Shown here one piece after another: positions 45,641 to 52,932 of a stretch of 64,000 nt of DNA. Position 1 is the first letter of the stretch; the number at the start of each line of letters is the position of its first letter. The DNA comes from Kordia sp965224175 (GTDB lineage: Bacteria; Bacteroidota; Bacteroidia; Flavobacteriales; Flavobacteriaceae). Below the pieces are notes generated by a model, which was not told the origin of the DNA, made no database searches, and saw only the letters and a program-made list of their open reading frames with translations. Made by a program: the position numbers and the translations under genes. Location: NCBI RefSeq assembly GCF_965224175.1, contig NZ_OZ245041.1, positions 5,208,001-5,272,000 on the forward strand, given 5' to 3'.

Positions 45641-46269
45641 TTAACATTGTAATTGCAGAAGATCATAACAGTCTCATTGATGGAATCGACCTCTTTTTTA
45701 GCTTTGAAAAAGACGTAAAAATCATTGGTAGTGTTAATGATGGAAAAGCACTTTTAGCACTTTTAGCACAAAAAAACAGACATGTTCATATTGTCATTGT
45801 AGACATTCGTATGCCTATTTTAGATGGAATAGAAGCTACCAAGCAAATCACTGAAAAATATCCACACATCAAAGTCATTGCATTTACTATGTTCAGAAAG
45901 CGTGAACTATATAACAAAATGATTGCTGCTGGAGCAAAAGGGTATTTACTAAAAAACACAAAGCTACCTGTATTGCTACAAGCTATACGCGCTGTGCATG
46001 ATGGAAAAACCTATTACGATTCAGATTTACCAATTGAAGATGATTGCTCTACCGCAGGTATAAAAAAGGAAGACAAACTCACTAAAAAGCAAAATCAAAT
46101 AGTAGAACTCATAGGGAAAAGCTTGAACAACAAGGAAATTGGAGAAAAACTATTTATCAGCGAACATACAGTAGCCACACACCGAAGAAACATTATAGAA
46201 AAATTAGGTCTCAAAGGACGCGATGCCTTACTAAAATACGCACTCAGTAGAGGTTATGATTTTGATTAG
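45637..46269 (+). CDS. NarL/LuxR-family response regulator
   Basis: A 210-residue regulator with a receiver domain (phosphoacceptor Asp56 in HIVIVDIRMPILDG; conserved Lys in GAKGYLLKN) and a LuxR-type HTH (LTKKQNQIVELIGKSLNNKE; EKLFISEHTVATHRRNIIEK). It overlaps the kinase gene as ATGA. Regulators of this family bind inverted heptamers of TACYYMT type spaced by two bases; the island operator can be read as TACCTTC-AT-CAAGGTA, a 7-2-7 layout, so this protein is the best candidate to bind it. That link is inference. Confidence 0.95.
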   Translation: MINIVIAEDHNSLIDGIDLFFSFEKDVKIIGSVNDGKALLALLAQKNRHVHIVIVDIRMPILDGIEATKQITEKYPHIKVIAFTMFRKRELYNKMIAAGAKGYLLKNTKLPVLLQAIRAVHDGKTYYDSDLPIEDDCSTAGIKKEDKLTKKQNQIVELIGKSLNNKEIGEKLFISEHTVATHRRNIIEKLGLKGRDALLKYALSRGYDFD

Positions 46270-46275
46270 ATGTAA

Positions 46276-46415
46276 GAGAAAATATGAAATATAATTATAC
46301 TTAAAATACACTTTTGTAAAACCGCAAAAATTTAACCCAACGCATAATATGGCTAAAATGGAAATGTTAAAATCTTTGGAAAGTGTTGATTTTATTGAGT
46401 TTATAAAAAGTGCGG
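46276..46415 (+). promoter_or_regulatory. leader of CRISPR array B
   Basis: AT-rich leader with the blocks shared by arrays A, C, E and G (AACCCAACGCATAATATGG; AATGTTAAAATCTTTGG). CACTTTTG at 46309-46316 is a -7-like element ending exactly 100 bases before the first repeat, as in array C. Confidence 0.75.
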
Positions 46416-46652
46416 GTTTTAGAAGTACTTGGCATTTGACGCCGTGAAAACGAAAGTATTCATTCAAACAAAGCGCAAGGTTTAGTTTTAGAAGTACTTG
46501 GCATTTGACGCCGTGAAAACATGTTGCTTTTGCGGCAGATAAATTACTTACGATTGTTTTAGAAGTACTTGGCATTTGACGCCGTGAAAACAATAGATAT
46601 ACAGGTAATCCAAGAATATTCTTATTGTTTTAGAAGTACTTGGCATTTGACG

Positions 46653-46749
46653 TTGGGGACGAGCGTTAAAGATAGGTCTAGTAGACCTATTTAGCGAAGT
46701 AGCCAGCTGGCGCTTAGGATTTTGGAGTAGAAAAGTTTCTTTGGAAATA
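46653..46749 (+). repeat. 97-bp element, first copy in array B
   Basis: Hairpin ATAGGTCTA, one base, TAGACCTAT; starts TTGGGGACGAGCG right after ATTTGACG of the repeat; TTGGCATTTGACG is repeated at 46750-46762 and followed by the repeat's last ten bases. Confidence 0.9.
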
Positions 46750-46832
46750 TTGGCATTTGACGCCGTGAAAACCTAATGTTTAAAAGTTTTGTTAAAATTT
46801 TGATTTGTTTTAGAAGTACTTGGCATTTGACG

Positions 46833-46930
46833 TTGGGAACGAAGCGTAAAGAAAAGGTTTAGTAAACCTTTTTAGCGAAGTAGCCAGCTGGCACTTAGGG
46901 TTTTGGAGTAGAAAAGTTTCTTGAAACCTA
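46833..46930 (+). repeat. 98-bp element, second copy in array B
   Basis: Hairpin AAAAGGTTTA, one base, TAAACCTTTT; the right-hand duplication is shortened to GGCATTTGACG at 46933-46943. Confidence 0.85.
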
Positions 46931-47245
46931 CAGGCATTTGACGCCGTGAAAACACATCGCCACTTTCTTTAACTGAAATTCTCGCTAGTTTAGAAGTACT
47001 TGGCATTTGACGTTGGGGACGAGCGGAAGAAATAGGTCTAGTAGACCTATTTAGCGAAGTAGCCAGCTGGCGGGTAGGAGTTTGAATTTGAAGCTGAACT
47101 TGAAATTGACAATTTTAGAAAGTACTTGGCATTTGAGGTTGGGGACGAGCGGAAAGAAAAGGTATAGTATACCTTTTTAACGAAGTAACCAGCTCGCGTG
47201 TAAGCATTTTTTAAATTGAAGTTGAACTTAAAACTCAAACACAGA

Positions 47246-47386
47246 AGAGAAAATATAGAGTATAATAACACTCAAAATGTACTTTTGTGAAACAATGAAA
47301 AATTTAACCCTATGCATTATATGGGCAAAATAGAAATGAAAAAACGCTTTGAAACCCTTGCTATTGTTGAGATTGAAAATTTACGG
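47246..47386 (+). promoter_or_regulatory. leader of CRISPR array C
   Basis: Same leader blocks as array B (AACCCTATGCATTATATGGG). TACTTTTG at 47280-47287 is an exact TAnnTTTG element exactly 100 bases before the first repeat. Confidence 0.8.
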
Positions 47387-47905
47387 GTTTTAGAAGTACT
47401 TGGCATTTGACGCCGTGAAAACGATTAGATCAACAGAGTTTTCCACTTGCTCTTCTGTTTTAGAAGTACTTGGCATTTGACGCCGTGAAAACAAATAGCC
47501 AGTTATTTCCCATCCTTCCATTAAAAGTTTTAGAAGTACTTGGCATTTGACGCCGTGAAAACAAAGATTTTCCTTGGTGCCTTGACCCGTCCAGTTTTAG
47601 AAGTACTTGGCATTTGACGTTGGGGACGAGCGTAAAAAAAAGGTTTAGTAAACCTTTTTAGCGAAGTAGCCAGCTGGCGCGTTGGAGTTTTGAGTAAAAA
47701 AGTTTCTTGTGAATTATTGGCATTTGACGCCGTGAAAACTTAAACTTATAACGAACGGACTTACCATTATTAGTTTTAGAAGTACTTGGCATTTGACGTT
47801 GGGGACGAGTGTCAAGAAAAGGTCTGGTAGACCTTTTTAGCGAAGTAGCCAGCTGGTGCGTAGGCATTTTTTAAATTGAAGTCGAAATTGAACTTGAATT
47901 TTAAA
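47387..47905 (+). CRISPR. CRISPR array C
   Basis: Perfect 36-bp repeats at 47387, 47457 and 47527, an element-split repeat (47594 to 47739), and a terminal half repeat at 47773 fused to an element and a GAA-rich tail (to about 47905). Spacers of 31-34 bp at 47423, 47493, 47563 and 47740. Confidence 0.95.
47620..47716 (+). repeat. 97-bp element in array C
   Basis: Hairpin AAAAGGTTTA/TAAACCTTTT; outer pairing of GCG with CGC-type bases flanking; duplicated TTGGCATTTGACG at 47717-47729. Confidence 0.9.
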
Positions 47906-47982
47906 AAGTCAATTAAGATAAATAATCTAATAGTGAAGTGTTTAATAGATTCCTACCTTCGCAGAAATGTCTCCGACTCAAT

Positions 47983-48029
47983 ATACCCTCATCAAGGTAT
48001 TGTCATTTTTTTGATTTCAAACGTACTTG
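47983..48029 (+). promoter_or_regulatory. shared operator and -7-like element before the protease gene
   Basis: ATACCCTCATCAAGGTAT at 47983-48000 (one mismatch in the palindrome), then CGTACTTG ending at 48029, and the ATG 25 bases further on. Confidence 0.75.
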
Positions 48030-48053
48030 TATTCAAAATAAAAACAAGTATTT

Positions 48054-49154
48054 ATGGAATCAACACAACACACTTCTGAGAATGAGAGCTCTCCAAAATC
48101 TCCAAAAGAAGTTTTAGCTAATCTAAAAGCACATTACAACAATGACGAAATCATTAGTAATATAAGAGTTCATATAAACTTTGAGACTGAAGAAGCATTT
48201 TTTGAAAGTTTACAAACATTTCTAAGCGATAAAGAAAGCGTACATATCATTAATATGCTTTTCAATTCTTCTATTGACGGAGTAGCAAAGGAAATGGAGT
48301 TGTATAAAAAAGCAGAACAGAGTATCATTAGAGAAGTTGATCGTCCTGTTTTTTTAATCAATAACGATCAAATTGAGTTTGGAAAAACTACCGATTGGAA
48401 AAAACATGTCGATGAAAATATAGAAACCATTTCAAAAGTAATTCCAGCCGTCGGACGAATTGAGTTGGTTGGACATCATGAAATGGAATGGGCAGGTACG
48501 GGATGGTTGTTAAAAGATACTGATATCATAGTTACAAATAGACATGTTGCACAGCATTTTGCTTCCAAAAAGGAAGAAGGTGTCTTTAAAATAAACCCGA
48601 GCTATCGCAGACGTCCGTTAGGTGTAAAAATTGATTTTAAAAAAGAGCAAGACTCAGGGGAAACTTTTGAGTTTGATATCAAAGAAGTAATTCATATAAC
48701 TAAGGGTTCAGAACTAGACATCGCTTTATTACGCGTACAAACACAAAATCACAATGGACATAAATTACCAGAGGGATTAGAACTTTCGTATGATCCACCA
48801 ACGTTGAAAGAAGATATTTATGTAGTTGGGTATCCAGCATGTGATAATGATGAATCTAGGAATAAACACTTCAATAGTGTTTCAGAAGTAAAACAATTTG
48901 CTCCAGGTGCTTTTTTTAGAACTTGTATTTCAAATTACATATATCATCATGATTGTACCACTTGGGGAGGGAATTCAGGTTCTCCTCTACTAGATTTTAG
49001 GACAGGAAAAGTATTAGGGATTCACTATGCAGGAACTTTAGAAGAGCGTAAAGAATTCAGAACTAATTATGCCGTTAGTGGTTTATTTCTTATCGAATTA
49101 TTAGAAGAATTGGGCGAAAAATACAACTACAAGGTGCATCCTGACAAAAAATAA
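48054..49154 (+). CDS. trypsin-like serine protease, likely defence effector
   Basis: A 366-residue protein without a signal peptide, so probably cytosolic. The C-terminal 240 residues are a chymotrypsin-fold peptidase with an apparent full triad: His164 in VTNRHVAQHF, Asp222 in SELDIALLRV and Ser308 in WGGNSGSPLLD. The N-terminal 110 residues are helical and unlike a protease (KEVLANLKAHYNNDEIISNI); they may be an adaptor domain of the kind fused to proteases in bacterial conflict systems. It has the island operator and is followed after 24 bases by the membrane protein. CBASS and type III CRISPR loci are known to carry protease effectors; its activation here is unknown. Confidence 0.88.
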   Translation: MESTQHTSENESSPKSPKEVLANLKAHYNNDEIISNIRVHINFETEEAFFESLQTFLSDKESVHIINMLFNSSIDGVAKEMELYKKAEQSIIREVDRPVFLINNDQIEFGKTTDWKKHVDENIETISKVIPAVGRIELVGHHEMEWAGTGWLLKDTDIIVTNRHVAQHFASKKEEGVFKINPSYRRRPLGVKIDFKKEQDSGETFEFDIKEVIHITKGSELDIALLRVQTQNHNGHKLPEGLELSYDPPTLKEDIYVVGYPACDNDESRNKHFNSVSEVKQFAPGAFFRTCISNYIYHHDCTTWGGNSGSPLLDFRTGKVLGIHYAGTLEERKEFRTNYAVSGLFLIELLEELGEKYNYKVHPDKK

Positions 49155-49178
49155 TTTCAATTAAAAAATACAAACACA

Positions 49179-50087
49179 ATGAAAAAAATAACATTTATTA
49201 TAGCAATAACTTTTGTGATGTTATTAGCAGCGCAACAAGACACAAAGCAAACTCAAGAAGTTTCAACACAAAGCAATACTTCAGAAATTTTATTACAACA
49301 AAAAATAGATAAAGAGGTAAACTCTTTAAATAAAGATATTTTAGAAAATACAAAACGTACTATTGGTAATGAGAACAAAATTGATGATTTATTCATTACT
49401 AAAATAGGAGTACAAGGATTTTTGTTAACATTACTTTTGACCTTTTTAAGCATTTTCGGAATCGATCAAATCATAAAGCGAAAAACGGATAAAAAAGCTA
49501 AAGCTTTGAAAAAGAAATTTCAAGATTCAATTGAAAACGTTAGAGAAGCAGAAATTAGAACGATTCAACACATTAAAAATTCAGAAAAAGATAACAAAGA
49601 ATTGCGAGGGAAATCACAAATATTATTAGTACATGAAGTTACCACACCAATAAATGAAGACTTGGAACGAATATTTAAGAAAGGATCTTCAAAAGTAGAA
49701 TTCAATTGTACAGAAGTAAACGTTAGAGAACTAACATATGAGCAAATAAAAAACGAATTGGTAAATAAAGACGGATTGCATCCAACTAAATTTCAGCTTG
49801 TCATTTTTGATAACTCAAGCGCAGATGGTAGAAAATGGGATCAGCCATATTTGGACGATTATATGATACCTCTCACTAAAAAGTTCATAAGTCAAGGAAT
49901 AGGAGTGTTATATTATTCAAATGACCAATTTTATCCGTCACGCCATTCAGAATTCAAGACCATTCCAAACAAGCATTTATTAACCTATGCTAATGTAGTT
50001 CCACATTTATATAATAATGCAATGACGCTTTTAAAACTTCAAAATTTATATAAGGATGTAACGTCCTTAAAACCTATGGATGAATAA
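49179..50087 (+). CDS. membrane protein with cytosolic Rossmann-like domain, partner of the protease
   Basis: A 302-residue protein with an N-terminal hydrophobic segment (signal or anchor, ITFIIAITFVMLLAA), a short outside region, a second membrane helix near residues 86-105 (FLLTLLLTFLSIFGIDQII), a basic coiled coil, and a C-terminal alpha/beta domain (SQILLVHEVTTPINEDLERI; FQLVIFDNSS; GIGVLYYSNDQF) that looks like a receiver or other Rossmann-like fold without the usual catalytic Asp pattern. I do not recognise the family. Its linkage to the protease suggests a membrane-located sensor or effector of the same unit. Confidence 0.7.
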   Translation: MKKITFIIAITFVMLLAAQQDTKQTQEVSTQSNTSEILLQQKIDKEVNSLNKDILENTKRTIGNENKIDDLFITKIGVQGFLLTLLLTFLSIFGIDQIIKRKTDKKAKALKKKFQDSIENVREAEIRTIQHIKNSEKDNKELRGKSQILLVHEVTTPINEDLERIFKKGSSKVEFNCTEVNVRELTYEQIKNELVNKDGLHPTKFQLVIFDNSSADGRKWDQPYLDDYMIPLTKKFISQGIGVLYYSNDQFYPSRHSEFKTIPNKHLLTYANVVPHLYNNAMTLLKLQNLYKDVTSLKPMDE

Positions 50088-50205
50088 GGTTGATTAAACT
50101 TTTAATGGCATTGAAAAAATACACGGAATTATATAAACAATTAAATAGTCTAGGCAAAATATTTTATCTAAAAAAAAGCGGTCTAAAAATCTAAATACAC
50201 TCAAT

Positions 50206-50252
50206 ATACCTTCATCAAGGTATTGAAAACCCTTCCAAATGTGCCGTTCTTG
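50206..50252 (+). promoter_or_regulatory. shared operator and -7-like element before the CBASS operon
   Basis: ATACCTTCATCAAGGTAT at 50206-50223 is a perfect 7-4-7 palindrome; CGTTCTTG ends at 50252; the ATG follows 28 bases later. Confidence 0.78.
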
Positions 50253-50279
50253 TCCTCATAAAAATAACACATTAAAATT

Positions 50280-51245
50280 ATGGGAAGAGAACACGTTTCA
50301 CATAGAAACATAGCAAATTGGGCGGTAAATACAATTAATTTACCAAGTGATAAAGCCAAAGAATATCGAGCACAAGCAAATCGACTAAGAGATAAACTGA
50401 CAAACTACTTAAATGAGCATCCAGACTTTGTATTAAAAAGAATGCTAATTTCTGGAAGTCTTGCAAAAGGTACTGCTCTAAAATCAACTAGTGATATTGA
50501 TGTTGGTTGTTATATCAAGGCAGACGATGCTCCACCTAGTATAGAAGAATTGTTAAATTATTTAGCAGAAAAGCTGAGAAAAGCATTTCCAAACTTTAGT
50601 CCAGATCAAGTAGTTCCTCAAACATATTCTGTTCAAGTTTCTTTTAGAGGAACTGGATTAGATGTAGATATAGTTCCAATTCTCTATTATGATGATCCTG
50701 ATTGGTACGGAAATCTAGTTAGTCAAGATGATGGTTCGTTTTTAAAAACGAATATACCATTACATATAGAGTTTATAAGAGCGCGGAAATCAAAAAACAA
50801 TACTCATTTTGCTCAGGTGATAAGACTTGCAAAATACTGGGCGAAAAATATAAAAAGTGAAAATCCTGATTTCAAGTTCAAGTCATTTATGATTGAACTC
50901 ATTTTTGCAAAACTTGCAGATAAAGGTCAAGACTTTTCGGATTATCCTGAAGCCCTTCAAAGCTTTTTTACCTATATAGCAACCACAGATGTAAGAGAAC
51001 AGATTTCATTTGATGACTATTATCCTTACAGTAATATAGGTTCATTTTCGGAACCTGTTCAGATGATTGACCCAGTAAATGAAGAAAACAATGCAGCAAA
51101 ATTGTATACAGACGCTCAGGCAGATTTGGTCGTTGATGCTGCAATAGATGCAGGCGATGCTATCGATGCTGCATTAGCAGCTACCACAAAAGAAAATACT
51201 ATTTACTACTGGAAAAAAGTATTTGGTCCATCATTTCACATTTAA
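50280..51245 (+). CDS. CBASS cyclic-oligonucleotide synthase (CD-NTase)
   Basis: A 321-residue nucleotidyltransferase. The active-site motif GSLAKGTALKSTSDIDVG gives Gly59-Ser60 and the metal ligands Asp72 and Asp74; the third carboxylate is Asp130 in GLDVDIVPIL. The helical second half (FAQVIRLAKYWAKN; FKSFMIELIFAKL) completes the CD-NTase fold. It would make a cyclic di- or trinucleotide on infection; the product cannot be read from sequence. HORMA and TRIP13-like genes follow, defining type III CBASS. No textbook effector such as NucC is adjacent; the protease pair upstream is the nearest candidate. Confidence 0.93.
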   Translation: MGREHVSHRNIANWAVNTINLPSDKAKEYRAQANRLRDKLTNYLNEHPDFVLKRMLISGSLAKGTALKSTSDIDVGCYIKADDAPPSIEELLNYLAEKLRKAFPNFSPDQVVPQTYSVQVSFRGTGLDVDIVPILYYDDPDWYGNLVSQDDGSFLKTNIPLHIEFIRARKSKNNTHFAQVIRLAKYWAKNIKSENPDFKFKSFMIELIFAKLADKGQDFSDYPEALQSFFTYIATTDVREQISFDDYYPYSNIGSFSEPVQMIDPVNEENNAAKLYTDAQADLVVDAAIDAGDAIDAALAATTKENTIYYWKKVFGPSFHI

Positions 51246-51257
51246 AAAAAATAGTTT

Positions 51258-51764
51258 ATGAGTTTTAGTAATTCGTTTAGTAATAATTTCACAATTACCC
51301 ATGCTAAAAAATTAGCAGCTAAAGTAGCAACAGATTTAAAAAGAATGCAAAGATTTTATAATGAACCACTTGATAGTCATATATCTAATTTAGAAGCAGA
51401 GATTATAGAACTTCTGAAAGATGGTTACTTGGATAATGTTACATACGGATTTCAAAAAAATGGAAAATGGATTGAACCCACAATAAAATATACAGCCAAA
51501 GACCTTGCGAATACATCAGGTGTTGATGATGATCCTGGAAGAATAAAACCTGGAGCTGATGTTAAAGGAGCGTTCTTTAATAGTTATCTCATATATACTT
51601 CATCGTGGTTTAATTTAAGTTCAGAAGAAAGAAATAATTATAAAAGTAATTTACCTATTAAAAGAACAGGAGCCGCTGAACCTGGCGTAGATGGCTATAT
51701 GTCACAAGATAAAACATATACTTCTGGAAGTAAATCATTAAATCGTTTCACAATTAAAAAATAG
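51258..51764 (+). CDS. cap7: bacterial HORMA-domain protein of CBASS
   Basis: A 168-residue protein beginning with the bacterial HORMA pattern FTITHAKKLAAKVATDLKRM, then HISNLEAEIIELLKDGYLDN, and a C-terminal safety-belt region rich in Gly and Lys. In type III CBASS the HORMA protein recognises a phage peptide in its closed form and activates the CD-NTase. It lies 12 bases after the synthase gene. The assignment rests on the N-terminal motif and context. Confidence 0.85.
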   Translation: MSFSNSFSNNFTITHAKKLAAKVATDLKRMQRFYNEPLDSHISNLEAEIIELLKDGYLDNVTYGFQKNGKWIEPTIKYTAKDLANTSGVDDDPGRIKPGADVKGAFFNSYLIYTSSWFNLSSEERNNYKSNLPIKRTGAAEPGVDGYMSQDKTYTSGSKSLNRFTIKK

Positions 51765-51769
51765 TAAAT

Positions 51770-52708
51770 ATGAGTACAAGACCATCAACAGAAAACTTGT
51801 TTGAACAAGCAATTATATATCCTAATATAGATTATCAAGAACGACTCAACGCATTAGTTGGATTAGATAATCATAAGAGTCGTATGACTAAAATCCTAAG
51901 CCTTTTAATAAATCCTGAAGGTATTAAGTCTTGGATAAAAAAATATCATCCTGATGCAAAACATATATCCAATATTGTTTTAAGAAGACCACCATTGGTT
52001 ATTTTAGAAGGAGATGTTGGATCAGGTAAATCAGAATTGGCAACTTGTATTGGTGACGCTGTTGCCAGACAAGAAAAAATAGATGTCACTTTACTACCTT
52101 TAAGTTTATCTGTCAGAGGACAAGGTCATGTTGGCGAAATGACAAAACTAATATCTACAGCATTTGATTATGCCATTGAAAAAGCTAAAAAACTTAACAA
52201 CCCATCAGGGAAATCTAGAGGAGCAGTAATTTTTCTAGTGGACGAAGCTGATGCTTTGACTCAATCGCGCGAAAGCAATCAAATGCATCATGAAGATAAA
52301 GCTGGAGTAAATGCTTTTATACGTGGAATTGATAGAATAGCTAATGGAAAACTTCCAGCAGCTGTTATCATGTGTACGAATCGCTTAAACTCATTAGATC
52401 CTGCCATAAAAAGAAGAGCCGCTGATATCTTAAAATTTAGCAGACCAAATGATGAGCAAAGATTAGCTGTTTTAAAAGCACCGCTAACCGAACTTGGTTT
52501 TACAGATGATGATATCAACGATTTGGTAACGATCACAGGCAAAACAGATATTAGAGAGTATGGTTTTACATTTTCTGATTTAACACGAAGACTATTACCT
52601 TCTTTAGTTTTAGATGCCTATCCAAATGAAAGTGTAAATCCTAAAAAAGCAATAGAAATTGCTGAAACAATAATTCCGACACCTCCATTTCAGGATAATA
52701 AAATCTAG
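51770..52708 (+). CDS. cap6: TRIP13/Pch2-like AAA+ ATPase of CBASS
   Basis: A 312-residue AAA+ ATPase with Walker A GDVGSGKSELAT, Walker B VIFLVDEADAL, sensor-1 VIMCTNRLNSLDPAIKRRA including the Arg finger. In CBASS it opens the HORMA protein and so switches the synthase off. It starts 5 bases after the HORMA stop; it is the last gene of the trio. Confidence 0.9.
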   Translation: MSTRPSTENLFEQAIIYPNIDYQERLNALVGLDNHKSRMTKILSLLINPEGIKSWIKKYHPDAKHISNIVLRRPPLVILEGDVGSGKSELATCIGDAVARQEKIDVTLLPLSLSVRGQGHVGEMTKLISTAFDYAIEKAKKLNNPSGKSRGAVIFLVDEADALTQSRESNQMHHEDKAGVNAFIRGIDRIANGKLPAAVIMCTNRLNSLDPAIKRRAADILKFSRPNDEQRLAVLKAPLTELGFTDDDINDLVTITGKTDIREYGFTFSDLTRRLLPSLVLDAYPNESVNPKKAIEIAETIIPTPPFQDNKI

Positions 52709-52732
52709 TTCAAGAGTAATCGGGCAATCGAA

Positions 52733-52804
52733 GCCGTTAAAACGCAAACATTATAACCGCAAGTGTTACCTCGCTTGTGGTTTAAAGTACTTGGTGCTTG
52801 ACAG
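52733..52804 (+). CRISPR. relic of one CRISPR repeat-spacer-repeat unit
   Basis: GCCGTTAAAAC at 52733-52743 resembles the 3' end of the repeat; after exactly 36 bases (52744-52779) comes GTTTAAAGTACTTGGTGCTT, a decayed 5' repeat half. The next bases belong to a dispersed TGAGCG-AGTCGA repeat (52811-52830). A short hairpin (AACCGCAAG and CTTGTGGTT) overlaps the relic spacer. Confidence 0.4.
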
Positions 52805-52932
52805 AGCCCGTCTTGAGCGAAGTCGAAAGGTGAAATCGAGTCTCCGATATCTCCATGCCCTTTTGCTTTAAGAAATAATTTCTTCGGTAGTAAAGAGGAA
52901 AAGGAATTGATTTAATTTAATAAAAAAGTAGA

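Larger units (their letters stand above)
46416..47235 (+). CRISPR. CRISPR array B (two internal elements, double element end)
   Basis: 36-bp repeats GTTTTAGAAGTACTTGGCAT... at 46416, 46485 and 46556, then element-split repeats starting at 46627 and 46807, and terminal half repeats at 46988 (one T short) and 47112 each fused to an element. Spacers are 33-35 bp (46452, 46521, 46592, 46773, 46954). The tail after each terminal element is GAA-rich (TTGAAGCTGAACTTGAAATT). Confidence 0.95.

Noticed and set aside
46653..46749. The CRISPR element as an ordinary long spacer
   Set aside because: It recurs in every array at almost constant length, is bounded by half repeats with a duplication, and has conserved structure.
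46653..46749. The element's hairpin as a simple transcription terminator
   Set aside because: The stem is AU-rich with no room for a normal loop at its centre, and internal copies are followed by further spacers. A terminator role for the array-end copies is still possible.
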